DNA of 5,450 bases, from positions 1 through 5,450 of the forward strand of contig JAICXR010000260.1 in NCBI GenBank assembly GCA_025980355.1, written 5' to 3'. A model generated the notes under the pieces. It was not told the origin of the DNA and did no database searches. It was given only the letters and a program-made list of their open reading frames with translations. This document shows, piece after piece, positions 1 to 4,810 of this stretch. The first letter of the stretch is position 1, and every line of letters begins with the position of its first letter. The stretch is from Chloroflexota bacterium (lineage in GTDB: Bacteria > Chloroflexota > UBA4733). Position numbers and translations under genes: made by a program.

Positions 1-876
1 CAGGAGCGTGCCATCGTCGGCGTAGAGCCGCCAGCCGTCGATGTCGCCTGGGATCGGGAGGCCGGAGCCGGCGCTCATCGTCACCGGGACCGGGCCATCC
101 GGGCCGGCGAACTCGAGCAGGGCGGCCATACCTTGCTCCGCTTCCGCCGGGCGCCGCTCCAGGTGTTGGGCCAGCTCCGGCGTGAGGGTGCGGGCGACTG
201 TGCGCATCTGCCGGATGTCGTGCAGGCCGGGGACGACGAGCAAGTCGCGGCGGCTGGTTTCGACGCGGCCCATCGCGCGCAACGGCGTGCCCCCGATGAC
301 GGTGGACAGGATCGCCAGGTCGTGGGGGAAGCCGTTGTTCAGGCGGCCGCCGCCGGAGCGCCAGTCGGCCATCCAGGACCAGGGCGATAGTCCGCCCTGC
401 CCCGGTCGGCCGCCGTGGAAGGTGCCCACGAGCGCACGCAGCCTGCCGACGGCGCGGTCGCGGACGAGCTCGGCCAGCCAGGCAACCTCGGGTCCGTAGC
501 ACTGGCTGGCGGCGTAGGCGTGCTTGACGCCCGCCGCCTGGACCAGCTGGTAGCTCGCCTCGGCGTCCGCCGCGTCGAGAGCCAGGGGCTTCTCGCAGAG
601 GACGTGGCAGCCGGCGGCGGCGGCGACGGCCAGCACCTCGCGCCGCAGGACGGCCGGCGTGGCCAGGGTCACGATATCCGGCCGGAGCCGTTCGATCGCC
701 GTTCGCCAGTCGGTGGAGGCGTCCGCCACGCCGAGGCGGTCGGCCACGGCGCGCACCACGTCCTGCTGGCGCCCGCAGATGGCGACGACCTCGACGTCGC
801 ACCACTGCAGGGCCCGGGTGTGGCCTTCGCCGGCCCAGCCGGCGCCGACGACCACGGCGCGCAACCGTCCTGCCAT
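1..876 (-). CDS. Gfo/Idh/MocA family NAD(P)-dependent oxidoreductase (3' end beyond window)
   Basis: The frame is open from an ATG at 876 down to base 1, giving 292 codons; the family is usually about 330-390 residues, so only the C-terminal end is missing. Seen: an N-terminal Rossmann dinucleotide motif GAGWAG (residues 11-16) after a hydrophobic beta strand, and the family signature CEKPL (94-98) with the conserved lysine K96. A GGG...GFPHD segment (176-186) sits where the family carries its substrate/catalytic histidine. The start is supported by a strong AGGAGG ribosome site at 882-887, 5 bases upstream. Family members oxidise or reduce sugars, cyclitols and related polyols with NAD(P) in the cytoplasm; the substrate cannot be read from sequence. 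The gene is divergent from the ceramidase-like gene, which suggests a shared catabolic role (inference). Confidence 0.93.
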   Translation of the reverse strand, partial: MAGRLRAVVVGAGWAGEGHTRALQWCDVEVVAICGRQQDVVRAVADRLGVADASTDWRTAIERLRPDIVTLATPAVLRREVLAVAAAAGCHVLCEKPLALDAADAEASYQLVQAAGVKHAYAASQCYGPEVAWLAELVRDRAVGRLRALVGTFHGGRPGQGGLSPWSWMADWRSGGGRLNNGFPHDLAILSTVIGGTPLRAMGRVETSRRDLLVVPGLHDIRQMRTVARTLTPELAQHLERRPAEAEQGMAALLEFAGPDGPVPVTMSAGSGLPIPGDIDGWRLYADDGTLL

Positions 877-881
877 TGCCG

Positions 882-887
882 CCTCCT
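882..887 (-). promoter_or_regulatory. Ribosome binding site of the oxidoreductase
   Basis: AGGAGG on the minus strand, 5 bases before the ATG at 876. It fixes the start of this gene and is the strongest Shine-Dalgarno site I see in the window. Confidence 0.85.
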
Positions 888-923
888 TCCGTCACGCCGC
901 CCCGGTCAGGTGATGATCGGCCG

Positions 924-952
924 TTGACCGGCGGCGCGGTCCACTATACAGT
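924..952 (+). promoter_or_regulatory. Putative promoter for the ceramidase-like gene, overlapping a minus-strand -10
   Basis: TTGACC (924-929) is followed after 17 bases by TACAGT (947-952), resembling a sigma-70 -35/-10 pair pointing toward the gene starting near 1022. The same AT-rich patch read on the minus strand gives TATAGT (948-943), a good -10 for the divergent oxidoreductase, though its -35 position is poor. The two genes may therefore share one control region. Prediction from motif match only. Confidence 0.4.
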
Positions 953-978
953 AGCGCCGGACGGCGCGCAGGGCGCTG

Positions 979-994
979 AACCATCGGTTTAAAC
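979..994. promoter_or_regulatory. Small dyads in the divergent intergenic region (possible operator)
   Basis: AACC-ATC-GGTT (979-989) is an interrupted dyad that overlaps the palindrome GTTTAAAC (987-994). It lies downstream of the putative plus-strand -10 and is AT-rich within otherwise GC-rich DNA. LacI- or GntR-type operators often look like this, but both arms are short and chance is a real alternative. Confidence 0.2.
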
Positions 995-1021
995 GGCATC
1001 GTCAAGTGAACGGATCCCTGA

Positions 1022-2443
1022 GTGATGGACGCCGGCATGAGCGTTGACGGCCCGGGGGCGGGGCTCACGGCCGGGGTGGGGCGGGTGGTGATCACGCCGC
1101 CGGTGGGGATCGCCTTGACCGGCTTCGCCGGGCGGGCGCCCTCCGAGGGGGTCCACGACGACCTGCAGGCGACGGCGCTGGTGCTGGCCGAGCGCCGGCC
1201 GGACGGCGACGACCGGCAGAGCCGCGTCGCGCTGGTGACGCTCGACCTGCTCGGCATGTACGGGGATGAGATCGGCCCCGCCATCAAGGCCCGGGTGGAG
1301 CGGGTGACCGGCATCCCGGCGGGGCGGGTCTTCCTGTCCTGCACGCACACCCACTACGGGCCGGTGGTCTCGCCGGACCAGGACATGGACGGCGGGGGGA
1401 CGGCCCAGGCCCTCGCCTACCAGGCGGCGTTGCCCCACCACGTCGCCGGGGCGGTGGCGATGGCCGACGCCGCCCGGCGGCCGGTGACGCTGGCGGCGGG
1501 GCGGGGCGGGGTGCGGATCGGCATCAACCGGCGGGAGCGCCGGCCCGACGGCCGGATCGTCCTGGGCCAGAATCCGGCCGGGCCGCTGGACGCCGAGGTG
1601 CAGGTCTGGCGCCTGGACGCCGCCGACGGCGACCCGGTGGCGCCGGGCGCGCCGCCGGGCTGGTTGCGGCGGGCGCCGGAGCCGGTGGCGGTGCTGGTCA
1701 ACGCCGCCTGCCATCCCGTCTCCCTGGGCGGCCAGATGCGCATGATTTCGGCGGACTTCCCCGGCGTGGCTCGTGGTGTCGTGGAGCGCCTCGTGGGCGG
1801 CACGGCGCTCTACGTGCAGGGCGCTTGCGGCAACATCAATCCGAGCCTGATGGGGGCGGATTGGGGCAACCCGCTCCGGCTGGGCCGGGCGCTGGGGGCG
1901 GCGGCGGCGAAGGTCGCCTTGCTGGCGCAGCCGATCGCCGGCGTCCCGCTGCGCGTGGCGCGGGAGACGGTGGCCTTCCCCGGGCTGCTACCGGTGTCGG
2001 CGGAGGCGGCGCGGGCTCGGGTGGCGACGCTGGAGGGTGAGCAGGCGCGCCTGGCGACACAGCCCGGCAATGCCGGGGCGAAGTGGTGGAATCGGCGAGC
2101 GCTGGCCGAGGCCCGTCTGGCGTCGGCGGCGCTGGAAGGGGGGACACCGCTGGTCCTGGAAGGCGACCTCGCCGTCTTGCGGCTGGGTGACGCCGCGCTG
2201 GCCTGCAACCCGAGCGAGCTGTTCTGCGAGATCGGCATGGCGATCAAGGTGGCCTCGCCCTTCCCCTGGACGGCGATCGCCGGCTACACCGACGGCGCCA
2301 TCTGGTACGTCCCCACGCGCAGCGCCTACCCGGAGGGCGGCTACGAGGTGGACCGCGCCTGCAGCGTCGCCCCGGAGGCCGGCGAGCTGCTCCAGGAGAC
2401 GACGCTGCGCCTGCTGCGGGCGGTCGCGGCACCGTGCGCGTGA
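1022..2443 (+). CDS. Neutral/alkaline non-lysosomal ceramidase-like family protein (probable metallohydrolase)
   Basis: 473 codons from GTG 1022; ATG 1025 or ATG 1037 are equally possible because no clear ribosome site is present, and recognisable homology starts near residue 14. Family motifs seen: GVHDD (43-47), CTHTHYGP (107-114), NAACHP (227-232), QGACGNINP (266-274), PSELF (397-401), and GYTDGAIWYVPT plus EGGYEV in the last 60 residues. H109/H111, H231, E399 and Y429 are the likely metal-site residues by analogy with bacterial neutral ceramidase. The known nucleophile motif GDVSPN reads GNINPS here, so serine is replaced by N273. There is no signal peptide, unlike secreted ceramidases. 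The enzyme is therefore probably a cytoplasmic hydrolase on a different substrate (inference). At about 470 residues it matches only the catalytic domain of classic ceramidases. Confidence 0.85.
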   Translation: MMDAGMSVDGPGAGLTAGVGRVVITPPVGIALTGFAGRAPSEGVHDDLQATALVLAERRPDGDDRQSRVALVTLDLLGMYGDEIGPAIKARVERVTGIPAGRVFLSCTHTHYGPVVSPDQDMDGGGTAQALAYQAALPHHVAGAVAMADAARRPVTLAAGRGGVRIGINRRERRPDGRIVLGQNPAGPLDAEVQVWRLDAADGDPVAPGAPPGWLRRAPEPVAVLVNAACHPVSLGGQMRMISADFPGVARGVVERLVGGTALYVQGACGNINPSLMGADWGNPLRLGRALGAAAAKVALLAQPIAGVPLRVARETVAFPGLLPVSAEAARARVATLEGEQARLATQPGNAGAKWWNRRALAEARLASAALEGGTPLVLEGDLAVLRLGDAALACNPSELFCEIGMAIKVASPFPWTAIAGYTDGAIWYVPTRSAYPEGGYEVDRACSVAPEAGELLQETTLRLLRAVAAPCA

Positions 2444-2724
2444 TCACACGAGTTGTGCACGAACTCGCGGCCGGACACGCGGTGACTATCGCGCCGGTCC
2501 ACGCGGAGGTGAGCACACAGCAGGCCGCGGACCTGTTGAACGTCTCCCGACCCTTCGTGGTGCAACTGCTCGAGTCGGGGACGATCCCGTTTCATCGGGT
2601 CGGCAGCCACCGTCGGGTCCGCCTCGCGGACGTCCTCGATTATCGTCGGAAACGCAGCCAGGGGCGTCGCGCTGCTCTGCAAGAGATGACGTTGGAGGCT
2701 CAGGAGATGGGTCTGTACGAGTAA
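2434..2724 (+). CDS. Excisionase-type HTH antitoxin of a type II TA module, N-terminally shortened
   Basis: 96 codons from GTG 2434, overlapping the last 10 bases of the ceramidase-like gene; GTG 2440 and GTG 2455 are alternative starts. Residues 26-70 form the MerR/excisionase-like winged HTH: STQQAADLLNVSRP, then LLESGTIPFHRVG and HRRVRLADVLDY. A basic/helical tail follows, ending in EAQEMGLYE, the typical end of antitoxins that pair with PIN toxins. From recall, relatives are about 140-150 residues with some 45-55 more N-terminal residues; here only the stub HELAAGHAVTIAPVHAE remains before the HTH. It would bind its own promoter and neutralise the toxin, but no promoter is seen and transcription probably reads through from the gene before. 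The toxin remnant follows after 1 base. Confidence 0.8.
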   Translation: MRVITRVVHELAAGHAVTIAPVHAEVSTQQAADLLNVSRPFVVQLLESGTIPFHRVGSHRRVRLADVLDYRRKRSQGRRAALQEMTLEAQEMGLYE

Positions 2725-2725
2725 C

Positions 2726-2971
2726 GTGCGCGAGGCGCCTCCTGCCGCACTGCTCGATGCGAATGCCCTCTGGTCCGCCGATGAGTTTTTGACGCGACTC
2801 TGGCTGACAAATACCGCAGAGGTGCTTATCGTGCTTCGGGAGCAAGCCGGGCATCTAATCAATCCGCCAAGTACCGTGTTCGACATTCGTACAACGCTGG
2901 AGCGATCCATCCCGCATTTCGTTGGTGCCGTTCGTGAATCCGGTCTGGTCGGGTCGGGCACCGACATCTGA
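2726..2971 (+). pseudogene. PIN-domain toxin remnant with the nuclease core deleted in frame
   Basis: 81 codons from GTG 2726, 1 base after the antitoxin stop. Residues 8-16 (ALLDANALW) match the first strand of PIN ribonucleases, including the first catalytic aspartate D11. From about residue 18 (ADEFLTRLWL) through LREQAGHLINPP and LERSIPHFVGAVRES, the sequence matches the C-terminal tail that follows the PIN domain in this toxin family. Intact members are about 180-200 residues, so roughly 110-130 central residues, with the remaining acidic active-site residues, are missing although the frame is kept. The product should lack RNase activity. GC is about 55%, far below its neighbours. An alternative reading, a short unrelated protein, is less likely given matches at both ends and the antitoxin context. 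Confidence 0.7.
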
Positions 2972-3010
2972 TGTTGCCTTCAGCCGACGCCGGCATTTTG
3001 CATTGCAATA

Positions 3011-3016
3011 GAGAGG
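3011..3016 (+). promoter_or_regulatory. Ribosome binding site deciding the methyltransferase start
   Basis: GAGAGG lies 5 bases before ATG 3022. It favours this start over the in-frame ATG at 2971, which overlaps the preceding stop codon and would add 17 residues unlike the family's N-terminus. Confidence 0.6.
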
Positions 3017-3021
3017 GTGTG

Positions 3022-3597
3022 ATGTTGAAGCCCTTGCATGCCGCCTATGGTGTTTTGGGCCTATTTCTCGTCGCGGAGCGCCTCCTCCGGCGCGGCGCGG
3101 AGGCCCGGAGCTTTGTGGAGCGACCGACCGATCGGGGGACCACCCGTGCCATCGGTATCGCCTTCGGGGTGGGCGGGCTGGCGCTGGACGTCGCACCGAA
3201 CCTCAATCGTCGGGGCATCGCCCGCCTCTACGGAACGGGGCCGGCCTGGGTCGGGGTGCTGATCATGGCCGGGGGCCTCGCGTTGCGGATCTGGGCGGCC
3301 CGTGTGCTCGGCGCCTTCTACACGCGGACGCTGCGGACCAGCGCGCAGCAGCACATCGTGGCGAGTGGTCCCTACCGGCTGGTCCGCCATCCCGGCTACC
3401 TCGGCGACATCCTGCTCTGGCTCGGCGCCGCCGTCGCCTCGGCGAATGGGATCGCGGCCCTGGCGATCACGGCGGCCATGGGACGCGCTTACCATGCCCG
3501 CATCGTCGCCGAGGAAGCGATGTTGGCAGAGACGTTTGGGGAGGTCTATCCGCCATACGCCGGTCGCACCTGGCGGCTGATCCCTTTCGTCTACTGA
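3022..3597 (+). CDS. Isoprenylcysteine carboxyl methyltransferase family membrane protein
   Basis: 191 residues from ATG 3022. Hydrophobic segments near residues 7-20, 41-58, 74-92 and 129-153 indicate an integral membrane protein. The family signature is clear: SGPYRLVRHPGYLG (115-128), then AYHARIVAEEAMLAETFGEVYPPY (156-179), in which the RI..EE..L...FG..Y..Y pattern and the HPGY motif form the SAM and substrate site of ICMT/PEMT-type methyltransferases. Eukaryotic ICMT methylates prenylated cysteine; bacterial relatives such as this one have mostly unknown small lipophilic or isoprenoid substrates, so no specific acceptor can be named. The gene follows the TA remnant by 50 bases and converges on the VOC gene. 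No rho-independent terminator with a T-run is visible after it. Confidence 0.88.
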   Translation: MLKPLHAAYGVLGLFLVAERLLRRGAEARSFVERPTDRGTTRAIGIAFGVGGLALDVAPNLNRRGIARLYGTGPAWVGVLIMAGGLALRIWAARVLGAFYTRTLRTSAQQHIVASGPYRLVRHPGYLGDILLWLGAAVASANGIAALAITAAMGRAYHARIVAEEAMLAETFGEVYPPYAGRTWRLIPFVY

Positions 3598-3617
3598 ATG
3601 CGCCGAACAGAACCGCG

Positions 3618-3633
3618 GCGCGAGTTGGCGCGC
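3618..3633. other. Short GC hairpin between convergent genes
   Basis: GCGCG (3618-3622) pairs with CGCGC (3629-3633) around a 6-base loop, in the 87-base gap between two converging genes. It has no following T-run in either direction, so it is at best a weak bidirectional terminator. Confidence 0.2.
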
Positions 3634-3684
3634 AAGCAGTATGGTTCCGCGGAGGAGCGGGGCCGTGACGAAGCGGCGAACGCC

Positions 3685-4125
3685 TCAGGACAGCTCTTCG
3701 GCCAGCGCCACGATGATGCCCGCGGGGCCGCGCAGGTAGCAGAGGCGGTACTGGTCCTCGTATTGGGCCACCTCGCCGACGAGTTCGGCGCCGTGGGCGC
3801 GCAGGCGGGCGACCGTGTCGTCGACGCTGTCGACCTCAAACATCACGCTGCGGAGGCCCGGCGTGTTGGGCGGGGCGATGGCCGGTGCGCTCGCGACCAG
3901 TGGCGGATGGCGAAACGCCGTCAGCTCCAGCCGCCCGTGCCCATCCGGGGTCCGCATCATCACGATGTCGACTTGGACACCCTCGATCCCGTTGACGCGG
4001 TCCACCCACGGGCCCTCGACCGCCGCTTCGCCTTCCACGCTCATGCCGAGCTCGGTGAAAAAGGCGATGGCGGCCGCGAGGTCGTCGACGACGACGCTGA
4101 CGTGGTCCAATCGCTTGATCGTCAT
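3685..4125 (-). CDS. VOC (glyoxalase/bleomycin-resistance fold) family protein
   Basis: 146 residues from the ATG at 4125. Two beta-alpha-beta-beta-beta modules are seen: LDHVSVVVDDLAAAIAFFTEL (6-26) opens the first, with H8 as the expected metal ligand and LELTAF (66-71, E67) as its second. The second module runs from GLRSVMFEVDSVDD (90-103) to YRLCYLRGPAGIIVALAEEL (126-145). In relatives this end often reads GPEGI; here the glutamate is A135, so metal binding by the second half may differ. VOC proteins include lyases, dioxygenases, isomerases and resistance proteins, and the reaction cannot be named from sequence. The gene is alone on its strand, converges on the methyltransferase gene and is divergent from the phage genes. 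The longer in-frame extension upstream of 4125 runs antisense through the phage gene and is not supported. Confidence 0.88.
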   Translation of the reverse strand: MTIKRLDHVSVVVDDLAAAIAFFTELGMSVEGEAAVEGPWVDRVNGIEGVQVDIVMMRTPDGHGRLELTAFRHPPLVASAPAIAPPNTPGLRSVMFEVDSVDDTVARLRAHGAELVGEVAQYEDQYRLCYLRGPAGIIVALAEELS

Positions 4126-4137
4126 GTCCCCAGTATA
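4126..4137 (-). promoter_or_regulatory. -10 element placing the VOC mRNA start at its ATG (leaderless)
   Basis: TATACT (4137-4132 on the minus strand) ends 6 bases before the A of the start codon at 4125, the normal distance from a -10 to the transcription start. The only G-rich stretch is 1 base from the ATG, too close to serve as a ribosome site. The -35 region is weak. Leaderless mRNAs of this layout are common in several GC-rich phyla. Confidence 0.45.
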
Positions 4138-4283
4138 CGACGGGCAGGGCACGACGGTGACCGGCGGTTCAGGCATGCCAGAGGATATCGCCAGCGGCAG
4201 GCGGTATTGGTAGCCGCACTGCGCCGCGCCAAAACTGGCCAATTCTGTCCCGCAGACCCCTATTTTCCCCTGGTAGCGCCGGG

Positions 4284-4289
4284 TACAGT
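4284..4289 (+). promoter_or_regulatory. Possible -10 of the phage operon
   Basis: TACAGT (4284-4289) lies in the locally AT-richer stretch upstream of the phage genes. The hexamer 17 bases upstream (TATTTT, 4261-4266) is a poor -35. If used, transcription would start near 4296, just before the GAAC-N4-GTTC dyad. Weak on its own. Confidence 0.25.
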
Positions 4290-4299
4290 ATTCACGCTG

Positions 4300-4326
4300 G
4301 AGAAATAGAACAAAAGTTCGATTCTC
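4300..4326. promoter_or_regulatory. Dyad with a perfect GAAC-N4-GTTC core: candidate LexA/SOS box
   Basis: GAAC (4308-4311), AAAA, GTTC (4316-4319) is a perfect dyad, extended by the outer arms GAGAA (4300-4304) and TTCTC (4322-4326). GAAC-N4-GTTC is the established LexA (DinR) operator core in Firmicutes, and Actinobacteria use a close variant. It lies 44 bases before the ATG of the first phage gene, downstream of a possible -10, where a bound repressor would block transcription. Alternatives are a phage repressor operator or a chance or RNA hairpin; there is no T-run, so it is not an intrinsic terminator. Confidence 0.45.
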
Positions 4327-4363
4327 TGGAGGCGCGACGACTGGGGGGACGGTGGGGACGGCG

Positions 4364-4810
4364 ATGAGCGTTGAGGTGATGCCGGAGACGGCGGAGGCGG
4401 TACGGGCGCGGCAGGTGGCGGAGGTGGAGGCGCTGCTGGTGAAGAGCGGCGTCGAATTGCACGCGCTGGTGATGGAGCAGTTGCGCTGGCAGATCGGCCA
4501 GGGGAACGTGACGCCGGCGCTGGCGACGCTGTTGGGCCAGGCGAGGGCGTCGATGCTGCGCGGCCTGCGCCAGCCGGAGAAGGTGACGCGCCAGGAAGCG
4601 CCCGCGTTGGCCGGGAGCGGCGTGGCGCTGCTGCCGACGAAGGAAGGACGGTCGTTCGACTTTGCTGCCTTCGCCCAACTCTTCCTCAGCCTGGCAGGAC
4701 ACGCTGGCGCAGGCGCGGGGCCTGTTGAAGCGGACGGTGCTGGACTCGCCCTGGGTGCCACAGGCGCCGACGACGAAGCAGGCCGCCTTCCTGGCGGTGC
4801 CGGTTCGTGA
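4364..4810 (+). CDS. Small phage protein of unknown function, in the terminase small subunit position
   Basis: 148 residues from ATG 4364, with a G-rich ribosome site (GGTGGGGA, 4351-4358) a few bases upstream; GTG 4352 is an alternative. I do not recognise the family. Residues 5-75 look strongly helical: acidic/alanine-rich heptad-like runs such as VRARQVAEVEALL, then ALVMEQLRWQIGQG and TPALATLLGQARASML, followed by a Gly/Pro-rich linker. Position directly before terminase large subunit suggests a TerS-like DNA-recognition protein (inference from gene order). Third-position GC is high up to about codon 109 (near 4690) and then falls, the last 40 residues becoming a Gly/Ala-rich sequence antisense to no recognisable domain. 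That tail overlaps the terminase frame, so the natural C-terminus may end near 4690. Confidence 0.6.
   Translation: MSVEVMPETAEAVRARQVAEVEALLVKSGVELHALVMEQLRWQIGQGNVTPALATLLGQARASMLRGLRQPEKVTRQEAPALAGSGVALLPTKEGRSFDFAAFAQLFLSLAGHAGAGAGPVEADGAGLALGATGADDEAGRLPGGAGS

Noticed and set aside
41..927. Several plus-strand open frames opposite the oxidoreductase.
   Set aside because: The minus strand carries a Rossmann motif, CEKPL and a strong ribosome site; the plus-strand products are low-complexity shadows.
989..1714. Long minus-strand open frame opposite the ceramidase-like gene.
   Set aside because: Composition is His/Pro/Arg-rich, typical of antisense frames in GC-rich DNA, and the plus strand has clear family motifs.
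2971..3021. Upstream ATG at 2971 as the methyltransferase start, overlapping the previous stop.
   Set aside because: There is no fitting ribosome site specific to it, and the extra 17 residues are unlike a membrane protein N-terminus; ATG 3022 has GAGAGG at good spacing.
3598..3684. Rho-independent terminator between the convergent genes.
   Set aside because: Only a 5-bp GC hairpin is present and no T-run follows in either direction.
3598..4308. Plus-strand open frame of 236 codons starting right after the methyltransferase stop.
   Set aside because: It is antisense to the VOC gene, has no family resemblance and no ribosome site.
4308..4330. GTTCGATTC resembling the T-loop of a tRNA, which could mark an att site at a tRNA 3' end.
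   Set aside because: The flanking bases do not form the T-stem beyond one or two pairs, and no acceptor or anticodon arm is found nearby; the stretch is better explained as the right arm of the GAAC-N4-GTTC dyad.
4126..4761. Long minus-strand open frame continuing upstream of the VOC protein for more than 200 codons.
   Set aside because: Family homology begins exactly at the ATG at 4125 next to a -10 box; the extension is antisense to the phage gene and low in recognisable content.
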